A stretch of DNA of 64,000 nt from Cacajao melanocephalus (lineage: Eukaryota; Chordata; Mammalia; Primates; Pitheciidae), in assembly GCA_963573385.1 (NCBI GenBank), contig CAUYLG010065800.1:61189-125188 (forward strand), read 5' to 3'. Below are positions 50,986 through 63,957 of the stretch, piece by piece. Each line of letters starts with the position of its first letter. Position 1 is the stretch's first letter. The position numbers and the translations under genes were made by a program. Under the pieces are notes generated by a model, which did not search any database, had not been told where the DNA came from, and was given only the letters and a program-made list of their open reading frames with translations.

Positions 50986-51399
50986 GCCAGACACCACTTG
51001 ACTCAGGTGCCTATAACTGAGTAATCTTTCCAGATTTCCTTTCTACTGCAGAAACACCCAGAGTAAATGCTCCAACAACACTGGTAAATCTAGCAGGTGA
51101 CCCAACTCTTACCTAGCTCTCAATCAGCAAGGGCAAGGGCAGCTCTACACCATAGTTCTCCGACTCTGCAAATACATCAACTGTCTACAGCAAAGGACAA
51201 AGCTCCTACTCAGTGGTGTTTTCATAATCTGCACTTATGTGGTATGTTCCTGATCACATTTTACTTCTTCCAAGCAGCATTTCCTGAGTACTTCACCTAC
51301 TACATGCTCCAGCAGCATCTCATAAGCTGCAGATCTCCCAAGCCCCACTGATGGGCATTACTGTATATGATTCCCTGATAGGTCCTCTGACTGGCTGGC

Positions 51400-51725
51400 C
51401 CTTTCTCCTTTCTCTACTTGGTCAACTCTTGTTATCCTGAAAGAATTGGGTCAGGTTTCACCTCCTTCATGGAGATGGCTGGACCCTCCTTTTCTACCTC
51501 TTCCTGCATATACACGTGCACAGATATATACACACAGACACACACACACACACACACACACAGTCTTGCTCTCACTTCCCTGGTCATTCTGCTATCACAA
51601 AGCATTTAGAAAACTCTGTTTCAACATTTTATTTACCCATCTCTCCCACTAGACCACGAGCTCCATGAGGACAAGGGCCATATTTTAAATGGGTCTCTGC
51701 ACAGCTCAGAGCATAGAAAACATAG
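51400..51725 (+). repeat. L2 LINE fragment split by a CA microsatellite
   Basis: 'ggtcaggtttcacctccttcatggagatggctggaccctcc' continues after the CA array as 'tctcccactagaccacgagctccatgaggacaagggcca' and 'gcacagctcagagcatagaaaacatag'. L2 3' order. Confidence 0.6.
51529..51562. repeat. (CA)n microsatellite
   Basis: ACACACAGACACACACACAC and on to 51562, one interruption (AGA) near the start, about 12 uninterrupted CA units after it. Located inside an L2 fragment. Confidence 0.92.
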
Positions 51726-51779
51726 AGAGCAACGGTCCAACAGTAAGTGTCCAAGCCATGTTTCTCCTTAAGAAGAAGA

Positions 51780-51975
51780 ATGGAAGCAGTTCTGATTTGC
51801 TGTCATAGGTTTAGACTTCTTAGCCTCTGTTTCCCACTTGTCATCGTGTTCTTGGGAAACATTTTTAATCTTTTCAAGTCTCATTTCGAAATGGGGTTAA
51901 TAATTCTACCTCAAACATTGTTTCAAGAAGTAACTAAAGAAGTAACTAAAGATTAAATGAGATAATAATTATAAA
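51780..51975 (+). repeat. MIR-like SINE fragment
   Basis: 'ttcttagcctctgtttcccacttgtcatcg', 'tcgaaatggggttaataattctacctcaaacattg' and 'gattaaatgagataataat' fit the MIR core. A small exact duplication AGAAGTAACTAA occurs at 51928-51951. Confidence 0.5.
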
Positions 51976-52264
51976 AGAACATACTGGGATCACCTTAGGA
52001 AGTGTGCACATTTTTTTTTTGTTAAATTTGATTTACTCCTAGTCTGTCACCAAGCTAGCATTTGGCTAAGTGCTGCCCTCTCTTCTCAGACTCCAAGTCA
52101 AGCCCTGAGGGACAGGAGTTGAAGACTAACCTCCTCCACCTTCCTACATAAAGAGAAGCACAGACAACTAGTTTCCTTTGCATCTGCTAACCTGAGCATT
52201 TAGCTGTTGTTTGATTATTGCTCTTTTCTTGTTTCCAGTTTGTCTCATGGAGGAACTAATACTG

Positions 52265-52440
52265 GGTAGAGTCAGGAATTCCACATTCCATTCCCTCCAC
52301 CACCATTTAGAGCTGGTGGCCTTGGACAAGTTCCTTTTTCTCCCTGAGTCTCCCCATCACTATATGTAGAATTGGGGCTGGAGAACATGAGTTGAGCTCT
52401 GTGGCCCCTTCTGGCTCTGACATTCCCAGGTACTGAGCCT
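52265..52440 (+). repeat. MIR-like SINE fragment
   Basis: 'ccaccatttagagctggtggccttggacaagttcctttttctccctgagtctccccatcactatatgtagaattggggctggagaacatgagttgagctctgtggccccttctggctctgacatt' matches MIR-type order with the 3' 'ggtcccttccagctctgacat' ending. Confidence 0.6.
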
Positions 52441-52944
52441 TGTCTTCTCAACCAGAAGCCCTTCAAAGCCAGAGCTGGTACCTCCCACTTCTTTCTCAGA
52501 TTCTGCTGGCTCTGCAGCTCAGCCTGGGTGGGTTGGCTGAGCCTAAGACAAAACTAAGCATACAGCGTTAGTCTCTGTACTCAGGGATCTCTAGGACAAG
52601 GAAAGAAGGAGATCAAACTCCTGAGACCTGAGGTCCAACATACTATCCATTAACCAACAGTTCCAGCTCTAGCTGCAAAAAAAACAGTGCCTCCTCTGGG
52701 AATCAATAACCAATAACCAATAACACAACACAATAGCATGACCCTTGTGTCTTTGCTCCCCAGGGAAAATCTCTACAGTCCTGGCTGGGCCAATCAAGTT
52801 TGCAGGATGAGCTCTGGCTTTGATGCACTACTTGTGCCTGTGTTCCTCTGTGCAGTCAAGGAAAAGTGTTCTCTTGTAGTGAATGCTGGGTGGGGAGGGG
52901 AGTGTGGTGGGAACATTACCACTGACTTGTGCTGACCTCTTTAC

Positions 52945-53110
52945 AGCCATTATCAATTTAATTCACACAACAGCACTGTGATGCACAAGATTTTGTCCTC
53001 ATTTTACAGACCTGGAAATAAAGGTCCACAGACGTTAATGATTTACTCAAGAGCACACAATTTCTGTGTAAGATTCACAATCGAATCAGGATATATATGA
53101 TTACAAAGCC
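52945..53110 (-). repeat. MIR SINE
   Basis: 'taattcacacaacagcactgtgatgcacaagattttgtcctcattttacagacctggaaataaaggtccacagacgttaatgatttactcaagagcacacaattt' is reverse-complement MIR in order. Confidence 0.7.
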
Positions 53111-53439
53111 TCTTACTTTGATATCATGAGGTATCTAAAACACAAAGTGATGCCAAAAGTTGCTAGTTGCTTCTACATACATGAGTTCTAAAACCAGTGT
53201 GCCATGTGAATTACCACATCATTTTAACTCTCTCGGGCATCAGTTTTCTCATCTGCCTTTCCTAATTCTCTTCACAGAATCTTACAGGAAAAAAGGCGAA
53301 TAACATATGTAGCACAATGCCAAAATACATTAAATATAGCAGATCTGAAAGAAGTAACTGTGACCATAATATTTCCTGTCCAAGTAGGGCGGAGAGATTC
53401 ACATGGTAAAGAAAATAACCCTAATAGTTAACATACATC

Positions 53440-53650
53440 AGGTATTCTCTAAGTTTATTTAAGTTTTTCATCGAAGTTTATTATATTATTTAACCCTGAT
53501 TTATTATCTGATTTTAACCCAGAGATATATCCATTTTCCAGATAAGAAACTTAAAGTTGAGGAATTTGTTGAAATCACAGGGGTAGCTATGTCCGACTCC
53601 AAATGTTATTTGAACCACAGAGCCACCAGTCTTCAAATACTCAGTATTAG
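53440..53650 (-). repeat. MIR-like SINE fragment
   Basis: 'catttTCCAGATAAGAAACTTAAAG' then 'gaggaatttgttgaaatcacaggggtagctatgtccgactcc' fits reverse-complement MIR. Confidence 0.5.
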
Positions 53651-54469
53651 TGGTACCTGAAAACTCTGGTCCTCCACAGCACCATTTGTAAATTGAGCAG
53701 GAAAATGATAGACATACTAGGAGGCAATGAAGACAAACCGAACACTCTAACAGATAATAATAAAGTCCTTCTTTCAAAGCCCTCTAACTTTCACCTCACT
53801 ACCTCTTCAGTTTTAAGTCAAATTCCTTGACTTCTCAACCATCGGATTCAGCCATTGCTTTGTTCACTGTCATTTGAACATAAAGTATAATCTGGCACTT
53901 ATATGTTCATGCCTCTGCTGCAAAGGAGATGCTAAGCATACCAGAGAACTAAACAAATATTAGCTCCGCTTCCCTTTCTTTATGATGTAGCTCCTCCAGC
54001 TATCTTGAACTGTCATTTAAACATTGTGTTGTTACTGAATCTTGTATACGTCCTTCTCCAATTATACATTAAACACTTGGAAATAAGTACCAGTATCAGA
54101 GTTTTATGTTCCCCAGAGGGGCCCATCCCCATTCCAAATGCTTATATATCATTTCGTTTCTTGTTCTAAAGATACCTCTTTTGAATCCCAGGCTGAAGCG
54201 CTGGTAGCAGACAGGACCTAGCAGCAGGAGGCAGTCAGCTGTCGGCGTTCTTTCATGTCAGTATGTGTGGAAGTCTCTCACAGGCACACCTACCTGCTCC
54301 CCAAGATTGCTCTCCCTGCACTTGAAAAGCTGTGGGCATGTCTCCCCATTTCAGTTCAGGGGAGATGAAGCCTTGGCCTGTATCTCACAGAACACCATCC
54401 CATCTGTCTTGCTGCCTTACACTCCACAGAGCCGTATGCTGAACTCTTCCCTTTCTCCCTCTACATTCC

Positions 54470-54640
54470 AAAGGGGATGATCTTCCCTGCTGCTCTGTGC
54501 CTATGCAAGACTACTCCATTGTTGAGGACTCAGCTCAAGTTCCACCTACTCCTAGAAGCTTTCTCTGATCTGACTAACCTTGGAGATACTAACCCCCTCG
54601 GGCTCCCACTACAATTCAGCACTTACCCCTAGATGGCTGG
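54470..54640 (+). repeat. L2 LINE fragment
   Basis: 'gtgcctatgcaagactactccattgttgaggactcagctcaagttccacctactcctagaagctttctctgatctgacta' parallels L2 ('..tcaggtctcagctcaaatgtcacctcctcagagaggccttccctgacc'). Confidence 0.6.
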
Positions 54641-55029
54641 CTGCTGTTATGAAAACCGAGACTGGCCCCTGGTTTTCATAAGCTCTTAGAGCATCTTTCA
54701 CTCCATCCCCTGGGAGGCCCACAGCACCCATCAGAGTGTGGTCACAATCAAGTATAATGTCAATGAACAAACCAATTTTTGCTAAATCAGAGAGTTGGAA
54801 AGTTGATGAGTTTGAATTATAACAGGTATATTGACTCCAACATAGAGGGCCCTGGGTTTCACTCTTCTCACTGTGGACAGAAGACCTCAGACCAGAGAGC
54901 TGTCTACTATGGGCTTGTCTGCGCCTCATGTCAGTCATCTGACCTTCATCTTCATGGCTGTGGTGCTTCTGCCAGAGGCAGTACGTGTTCGAAATTAGCA
55001 TTTGTTTCCTTGAGGGAATTCTCAATTCA

Positions 55030-55385
55030 TATTTGAACTCTGTCCCACCACTGCCACTATGCCAAAGCTATTCTACCCACCAAGAATGTCCACTTGTTCT
55101 ACGTCTTCTGTCAAACCCTAAACACATACTCTTTGAAATCTTCCCTGACTATACCTTAGCCGGATCACACAAATAGCAAAATTCCATTTTGCATCATGTT
55201 TCTACTTTGACTGCAGAAGAAGCCTTCCCATTTCAGCAAAGCATGCATCTGCAGATACACTGACCACCTACCCAGGGCAAAAGCCACATCTCATAGCAGA
55301 CCTTTCCCAATCAAGTGGCACAATGGCTCACACAATTCGCAACACTGGCATTTTAATAAATATTTGTGGATCGAAACACCAATTG
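55030..55385 (+). repeat. L2 LINE fragments
   Basis: 'tgtcaaaccctaaacacatactctttgaaatcttccctgactatacc' (55107-55160) followed by 'agggcaaaagccacatctcatagcagacc' and 'caacactggcattttaataaatatttgtggat' (to 55375), the middle and tail of an L2 copy with an insertion or divergence between. Confidence 0.5.
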
Positions 55386-55853
55386 TAATAGAGCTCTAAA
55401 GTATAAAGTAATGAGTAGAAAGGTTCACAGAGCTTTCACATCAAATCATCCCTTTTAGCCATTACTATTAATCAATACTTTTTAAAAAATCAAAGGTCTC
55501 ATTGCTCAAATAACAAGAGGTCACAGAAAGAGACACCAACAACCGTACAGGACTTGCCACCCAGATTTCATTATTCTGCTACAAGCACATTGGTGCCCCA
55601 CTGCTTCTGATGAGCTACTGTGTTGCTTCCATCAAATTCAGCTTCTCCATCTCCACCTTTCTTCAGGCCACAAATTCAAACTCCAAGAAGCTCCTTTCCA
55701 CTGACAGAACTGAAAATCATTGGCAGATAAAAGGAGTAATGAAGAAATTGCTTTTTACTAAATTTGGCTAACAATATTGCATGCTCCTTTTTAATCCCAA
55801 ATCCTTTACTAGATCCTGGGGTAAAAGCAATTACAGCATTTCAGTGGCTTGAA

Positions 55854-56060
55854 GAGGCTTCCTCCTCCTAAACATCCAACCAGTGTGTTCCTAAGAGGCT
55901 TCCTCCTCCTAAATATCCAACCAGTGTGTTCCTAGGAGGCTTCCGCCTCCTAAATATCCAACCAGTGTGTTTCTAGGAGGCTTCTTCTTCCTAAACATCC
56001 AACCAGTGTGTTCCTAGGAGGCTTCCTCTTCCTAAATATCCAACCCATGTGTTCCTAGGG
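55854..56060 (+). repeat. Minisatellite, 41-bp unit, five copies
   Basis: Tandem array with units starting at 55854, 55895, 55936, 55977 and 56018, each exactly 41 bp. The unit opens GAGGCTTCCTCCTCCTAAA and contains ATCCAACCAGTGTGTTCCTA. Copies differ at a few positions (e.g. AAACATCC versus AAATATCC, CCTCCTCC versus CTTCTTCC and CTCTTCC). The array continues into a partial sixth unit after 56058. A VNTR-type locus in SETBP1 intron 1. Confidence 0.95.
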
Positions 56061-56859
56061 GCTTCAGCCATCCCACAGAACTTTTACAGTATTTTAGGTC
56101 AAAGCCCAATTTCCTTTCTACGCCAACCCAATTTCCTTCCTAACTCAAGCCAAATCAAAGAAGGCTCTAGCTTTGCAGACTGTGGGTCACTCTGTCTGAT
56201 CTCAAAATGCACACAAAGCAACCCACTAGCTATTACTGAACACAAGCTGCCATGTGGCAGGGCAGACCAGGTGCTATGGGGACGGAGCGGATACCCTAGG
56301 AGCCCAGGCATGGCCCTAGACTTCATCCTCTTTAGAACTCCATGGAGAAATGACATCCAGCCCCCTACATCCATGACATGAGTGAAGTATCCATAGCAGA
56401 GTTTCCAGATGCCATCTGACAGGAAGCTGTAACAAAGCCCAGCTACAGAATACATTCTGGATTTCCTAGAAATTGTCTTTGTCTATACCATCTCCCTTGA
56501 TTCAAGTCAGTTATTCTACCAAAAAGAATCAGTTCAAAAGAGATGTGGATAATTTAATCCCTTTCTTCCTTCCACATTACTCTTTAGTGGTATGTCTTCA
56601 CATTCAGCTCACCGTTGCCTCCTCTCCCCTTCTCCATCCTCCAAGACCAACTCCACTGTTCTAATGGGTGCTTATCCCAATTCTATTTACCCCAGGGCAC
56701 CACCTTCCCTGTCCAACTCTTTCAACCACATCGAACATTTAGCAAAGTGCACTAATCCTTGGTGGGATTGGTTTGGATGGTTGTTAGCGGTGCCATTAAA
56801 GAAGTCTGAAGAGCTTGGACCTTTAAGAAATCATTAACATTCCTAGGACACTTCTAACT

Positions 56860-57000
56860 ACGGAATCACAGAATTTTAGAAGAGAGTCTCTATACCAATC
56901 CAAACTTTTTTACTGTACAACAGTAGAAAGGTAATGTAGCTTGTCCCATATCATATGCTAACAGGTGTCAGCCCACACTGCTTTCTGTATCTCTAGCCTC
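56860..57000 (-). repeat. MIR-like SINE fragment
   Basis: 'ggaatcacagaattttagaagagagtctctataccaatccaaactt' and 'agtagaaaggtaatgtagcttgtcccatatcatatgctaac' fit reverse-complement MIR-type order. Confidence 0.45.
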
Positions 57001-57307
57001 CCCTGCAACTTTCCTCTCGGCTGCCTTTCTCTGCTCAGTCTTCTCTGTTTTCCACTGTGGCCAGGCTCACTCCATCACTGAAGAGTGAAAACCACTTGGA
57101 CTTAAGCAACAAAGATGACTGTATGGTTAAGTGCCAAACAGAGCAAGGTCGATAAAAAATACAATTGGAATTTTCAGAGAAAGTCAAGAGCTATGTGTGT
57201 TAGAGTCACAATGAGACTGCAGTAGGCACTATTATTATTAACATATATTACATATATTTGATGATTGAATGAGTGAATTGGTGACTGAAAAGATGCACAT
57301 GTGGTAA

Positions 57308-57627
<320 letters not shown>

Positions 57628-57772
57628 TAGGCTTAACTCTTAAATTTTAAGGGAGAAACTTTTGGGTGATTGTCCCTGAAAGGTAGCCAAAAATACAAAA
57701 AGCCATTATTTTTGGCTTAAAGTAGTTATTATTCACACTGTCTAAGGCGCCCTCACTGTGTTGCTTGACCAC

Positions 57773-57872
57773 TAACAGAGCGTTAATTATATAACAGAGC
57801 ATTAATAATTATATAACAGAGCGTTAATAATTATATAACAGAGCGTTAATTAATGCAGAGCATTAATATACC
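57773..57872 (+). repeat. AT-rich tandem repeat, 19-22-bp unit
   Basis: Units starting TAACAGAGC at 57773, 57792, 57814 and 57836 (spacings 19, 22, 22), then a diverged ATGCAGAGCATTAATA. Consensus unit TAACAGAGCGTTAATAATTA plus TA. Sites alternate between GCG and GCA, i.e. one CpG decaying among copies. Confidence 0.92.
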
Positions 57873-58924
57873 TTCAACAACATTGACTTTCAATAATCTA
57901 TCTCTTCATAAATGCTGTGATTCATTCAGGTAACAAAAATCATTCATAAATAAATTCAGAGCTGTGTGGGAAAACCTGTCCCCTTCTTCAAGGGCTCAGA
58001 GCTTGGGGTGGCTGGATAAGTGACAACAAATAGCAAGGCAGCATAAGCTGGGTGCCTTGCTCCAGGAACTGGGGATAAGGAGCTGAGAGCTGGGAGGGAG
58101 GAACTAGTTACCCTCCACAGAGGAGGCTGGGTGCAACTAGTTGGCCTAAGAGATAGAGGCTCTGGTTATAAGGGAGCAGTCAGGGCACCTTCCACCTGGA
58201 GGTGACAACACAGAGAGAGCTGAGGTGTGGAGGCAGGTAGATGTACAGAATGCTCAGGGTCAGTGAAGAAACCAGTCTGACAACAGAGTCTGGGGCATAT
58301 TGCATAAAATGGGGGTTCATTCAAGAACACAGCAAGGTGCCTGCCTCAGGCTGCCAGACAGGGCAAAACAGCTCATATGAGAAAGGGTAAAAGGAGGGGG
58401 ACAGAAGAGTCACGGAACAAATGGACTGTGAAGAACTTTCCTGATTCTGGAGAACTTACTGGATTTGCTGGGACCACAGCAACCCTCCTATTAGTTCTTC
58501 TCTTTAAAGAGGCTAGAAATTCTGTCCTGAATGCCACTGCTTAAGCATTGTGGTTTCCTGATGGAGAGCCTCCCCTCATTCTCTCTCTACCTCGCCTCCC
58601 CTCCCTGTCTGTTTGCACAGCTTTTTCCTTTTCTCTTGCTGATTCTTAAAGAGCATTTCCTGAGAACTGGGACATTGTTGAGTCCAAATGGATACCACCT
58701 GAGGCTTTGACTCTCAAAAGTACATGGCATAGAAGGCATCTAATAATTCGACATAACACAGTTACACGGACATCAGTTAAATTATTACAACACAAGGAGC
58801 CCTTGTGGGCATTTCTGATCATTGCAGGGGGTTCTTAATTGCTGGGCTATGGCAACAATAATCCCAGGCACCAGCTTCCAGGAGGCAGCATGGAAATCCT
58901 CCCAGAGTTCAATTACAGAAATTA

Positions 58925-59110
58925 GCTAGTACTATTTAATCCTCATAACCCCCGTGAAGTAGGCAGGGTAAGCATCTTTATCTTTATTTTACTGATTAGG
59001 TTCCGGAGGCTCAGAGAGGCTAACTGACTTGCCGGGGTCATTTAACTGGTAAGTACCGGGACAGGATCCAAAGCGGATCCTGTCACTTCAGGTGTGAGGC
59101 TCTTCACACT
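58925..59110 (-). repeat. MIR SINE
   Basis: 'atttaatcctcataacccccgtgaagtaggcagggtaagcatctttatctttattttactgattaggttccggaggctcagagaggctaactgacttgccggggtcatttaactggtaagtaccgggacaggatcc' is reverse-complement MIR, well preserved. Confidence 0.8.
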
Positions 59111-59653
59111 TTGCCACAGCCTTCTGGCCCGAGGTTGGCCACCAACTTGTGTCATTTCAGGCAACCCAGTGTATCAGTTGCCTCATCTTCTGCATGGAGA
59201 TAAAATGCTTATCTGGCCTTCCTCCTAAGGAGAACCAAGGGGGTGGAAGCCATATAAAGACATTTTTGTAAAGAACAAAATGGCATGCATATGAAAGGGA
59301 GTATTTTTGGTGGGAAAATGTAAGTTGGATCAGGGAAACATTTTTCCAAGCTGACAAAGTTCTAAAACTTTTCTCTGCTCACCATTCAGCCCCTATTCCT
59401 CCTCAGCATTTGGAGTGGCAGAGCCTCTGCCCACCTGGGGGTCAGCTCAGCTGGCTTATCCTAGAATTGTTTTACCTGGGTCTGCTGATCAGTAACCATC
59501 ATGGGCTCCTGGCAGGGGGTGGTGGCTACCTCCCAGAGGATCCTGTGGACTTCAGGGCTGCTCACATTCTTCACCTGGTATCATTTGCTGTGAATTGGGT
59601 AGGAAGTCAACTGCTGGTTTCTAGCTAATGACCATTAAAAAAATAATGGTTCC

Positions 59654-60157
<504 letters not shown>

Positions 60158-63100
60158 AGGACCATAAGCTTCAACTCAGTCATCTATGATCACAGTCCCC
60201 CAAAACCTTCTGTAGCCCCAACTTGATGTATCTCAGGGGGCATCAAAATCTAACAGAAAGCTCAGTAAAAATGGAAAAGTAAAACTAACAGCTAAGTAGA
60301 AAGGTAGATTGGCAGCATCCTTCTGCATTGATGAATTATAGTGTGGGGACATCTTGGTGTTTTCTTTTCTGCACTTTTCAGGTATATGGCAGGCCAAAGG
60401 ATGTGCGACCTCATAAAGAGTTTGTAAAACACCAGGGTTGCCTTTAAAAACCACTGTAAAAGAAACTCAAACTTATGGCAATATGCAAGATGGTATCACT
60501 CCTTATTCCTGGCCCAAAACATTTCAGGAAACTCGCTAGGTTTCACCATATGCCACAAGATAGGAATGGGATTGCTCCCTTCAGAGAAACCCCAGGACCA
60601 GACAAAATGACGTGCAACAAGGAAGACCTCTGTGAGGCTTCCTTTCTTCAGCCCAGTGCTGCTAACCCTCTAGGACAGCCTCCTGTGCGGCTACCACCAG
60701 TCCCTGGTAGGATTCCTCCACACACTGAGTCCCTGAACAAACTCAATAACACCATCCCATTTTTAAAGCACTGCAATTCCTCCTTACAATGCTAATGTGT
60801 TCATAATAATTTACCCCATTCTTCTGGCAGGAGCAAAACTGAAGCAACTTGAAATGCCATCAGCAAAAAGTTATTTATTTCTCATTCCTGGGCATCAGAG
60901 AAAACAGGGTTTCACTGGCTGGATCTGCTTTCAATAGCTTTCTGGTTTCAATTTAAACTTCAAGTCTCCAAGGAAAAAACTGGCATTCTGGGAGGTCCAG
61001 GACCAGCCAAGTTTCAGTGTCTCCACAGGAACCCAGAAAGGATGCCCCATCCAGCTAGCTATTTCTCATCTTCTATATAATATTTTGCATATTATACAGA
61101 AGCTTCGGAGCAGAGATTGAAGTACAACTAAAAATAACGACCACATTGAGACAACTCTCCTCTCCTAGAGGTACACTTTTGTGCCAGAGAAGTATCGATT
61201 CATCCCCTCACAGAATTCAAAGTTAACAGAAGAAACGGAACAGGAGCTCCAGGGAAAAGTACCTACCTATTTATTTCTTCTTTGGCAAAATTCTGCCTCC
61301 TGCCTCTCCCCACTCACCATTTTCAACTCAATCCTACAACACCACCAAGCACTGTTTCCTATTCCCCCAGCCATGATTTAGGTCAGGTGATTTGCAAAGC
61401 AGTTCACTGGGAGTAAGGCAAATCCATGACCAGAAGCCCTTGCACCAGGGGCTGTTGGGCTAACTCAAAGATACATCTAGGTTCCCCTGTGTGATGTCCA
61501 GAGCAGGGCCTTCTAGCAGAGCCTTCCTATGTAACATTCTGATGTTAATATACAAAAGATCAAATTACAGCCCTTCACTTGCCTAGCCCTTTCATGAACA
61601 TATAAGGCAGTTGATATTTTCTCCCAAGCTACATGTGGCCCCCTTCTTAACCGACACTGCTGCCTCTCAGACATTCCACCTTATGTTCACTGCAAACCAT
61701 CCCCTCCCCCATCTCCAATTTGTTTATTCCGGAGACACATCTATTTTCCCAGCTAAGAGAGACAAGTCCGTTTCCCTCCTCTGGCTCCCGTTGGCGCATT
61801 CGCTCACCACCTCCTCCCCCAGCTCAGCTCAGGTTACTGTAGTGGCTAGCAACTCCCACAGCCCAGGTCTAACACCAACTCAACTTCCCAAGACCAATAG
61901 TTCGTTTTTGTTTTGTTTTTTTCCCCTTAATGGGGGAGGAGAGATCCTGTGCCAAGCAACAACACTCTGGGTACCTGGTCTCCATATCTTTTGGGGCTAC
62001 ATTCCCTGTAGCCTGCAAATACTCTGTTTAACCACATTTGATTTCTTTCTTCCTCCTCTTCCGACTTTCTCCAAAACACTCTTAACCTTTTCTGGCAACA
62101 GGCAATGAAATTAAGCACAGGTGAAAACACAGCACCTTCACCTTCGCTCTGAAACCTGGGAATCCCAGAGCAAAAGAGCTCACGCCTCCCTCGGAGTTTA
62201 AAGATGGTAGAAGCCACAGAAACCAGGAAAAAGGGGGAGTGACCTGGGATTGTAAACTGGCTACATCTTAAAGTGCTACAAACTTTCTCCTCCCTCACAC
62301 GCCCCTCCCCTGGCCGGTTGGCTCCGCCTTCCCATCCCAGCTGGGGTGTGCAAAGGAAATTCTCCCCCCAGCGCCCAGGTCTGGTCCGGTGTTACAGATG
62401 TGGACTGCACTCAACACCACCCTTCCTCTCCAAGAGCCTCTTCTCTACCCCAACCCCTCTTTCCCACAACACACACACGCTTTGTACAGGAAGATGAGTT
62501 TGGATGGGGCACAGAAGATATACCTATTTACTAAACGAGGGTAAGAGTCGGTGCCAAATTGCTAGATAGTTTTGGTGACAGCACAGAAACTTCAAGAAAT
62601 TAGTTTTTAGTATAAATCTACAGAAAAAGAAGAAAAACAGGATAAAGAGTGAAGGAATGAAAAGAAAAAGAAGGAAAAAGATGTTAAAGAAAAACAAGTA
62701 ATGCCAGTATTTCCTTAGAAACCTTGTGGACTCCAACTAAACTTTAAGGTTTGAAAGGTGTGGATATTTGGCAGGACGTAAGGGGAGTGGAGGGGCTGGA
62801 AGGGAAAGGTCTCTGCTGTAGAATTCCAGAATAAACTGGCCTTTTGGAGGAGAGTTTCAGCAGGGATAAAGAGACACACAAATTGCCCTTTTAGCGTTAG
62901 ATGTCAACCGTGAGATTATCAGGACAGTTTATTTGAAACGGAAACGAATCGGAAATCCTTCCCACAACAGTCCTTTTAGACAGATACACACCCTGAGAAT
63001 CCAACACAGACACATATAAAGAATAAATGCAGCATTAGGGGGCAATAAGAACTCCCCTTCCACACTCCCAGTACCTCTAGCCTCATCTCCTATTTCCAAT

Positions 63101-63170
63101 TGCACAACTTTCAATCTCCAATGAAAATATTTCCAGTTGGATCCGATTTCAGACTTGTAGTAAGCGGTCT

Positions 63171-63219
63171 GGATGGGGGGGCGGGGGGAATAGGTGCTGT
63201 ACTGTGCAGGGGAGGGGGG
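63171..63219 (+). repeat. G-rich tract, G-quadruplex-prone
   Basis: Contains runs of seven, six, four and six G on the plus strand (template strand for SETBP1): GGGGGGGCGGGGGG followed about 25 bases later by GGGGAGGGGGG. It lies within the presumed 5' region of SETBP1. The loop between the second and third runs is long, so an intramolecular quadruplex is possible but not ideal. Confidence 0.6.
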
Positions 63220-63863
63220 CTGGAAGACAGTATTTCGGCAGTTAACTTATTTTTTTAGAACCAGCATGCTCTACCGATCAGAAATTGCTATTACCCAACA
63301 ATGCTTCCATCACAAACAGACACCGAAAACAGCATCCCCGTTATCACCATCTTGCTAAAGATCTGCCCGGTCCAGTTTACCTGACTTTGTCCCTGCGGAA
63401 CTTCTCAGACAGTATTTTGGTCAAAGAGATAATGGTTTGGAAGACAAAAACAATAAATCGATACCGAAGGCTTCCCTTTCCGGAGTGATTTCCCACTGGA
63501 AACCACCGAACTGGGAAGCCTGCCGTTCATTCCCAAGCCCACGGCTCCTCTAGAAACGCACACAATGCGTGCTTTCAAAAAGGCATTCGTCTGCTTTTAA
63601 GGGAATTCCTATCTTTTCAGAGTCCCAAAACCAGAGAGCATAAGAAAGAGACTCAAATCCATTGATTAAGATTTTTAAGAAAAAGACTAACACACAGCCA
63701 CAACACAAGCACACACCAACCTTCGCCGGCTGGACCACTTCTTGCCTGTTCTTCTTTCTATTAACGACACGTTAGATTCTGATACATTCCCCCCCAAAAA
63801 AATCCAACTAGGTTACAATGTAGCTCTCTAGCTCCACTTAACCTGCAAGTTACAAAGAGAGCA

Positions 63864-63888
63864 AAAAAAAAAAAAAAAAAAAAAAAAA
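63864..63888. repeat. A25 homopolymer
   Basis: An uninterrupted run of about 25 A on the plus strand (T on the SETBP1 sense strand), directly left of the C-rich tract and the candidate donor at 63916. No Alu or L1 body precedes it, so it is not obviously a retrotransposon tail. Confidence 0.9.
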
Positions 63889-63898
63889 TATCCTGCCT

Positions 63899-63957
63899 TC
63901 CCACCCCTTTCCTTACCCCCACCCCCACCCCAGTCCACTCCACCAACGCCAAACCCC
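63899..63957 (-). repeat. G-rich tract on SETBP1 sense strand
   Basis: On the minus strand there are closely spaced G runs, GGGGTGGGGGTGGGGG, followed by TAAGGAAAGGGGTGGG. At least four runs of three or more G have loops of 1-9 bases, a standard quadruplex pattern. The tract overlaps the candidate GTAAGG donor at 63915-63916. Confidence 0.75.

Noticed and set aside
55854..56060. CRISPR-like regularly spaced repeats
   Set aside because: The 41-bp units abut without unique spacers and the DNA is primate; this is a minisatellite.
61611..62108. 165-codon open frame on the plus strand
   Set aside because: Antisense to SETBP1 intron 1, low-complexity Ser/Thr/Pro/Phe composition, no family similarity. 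Treated as chance.
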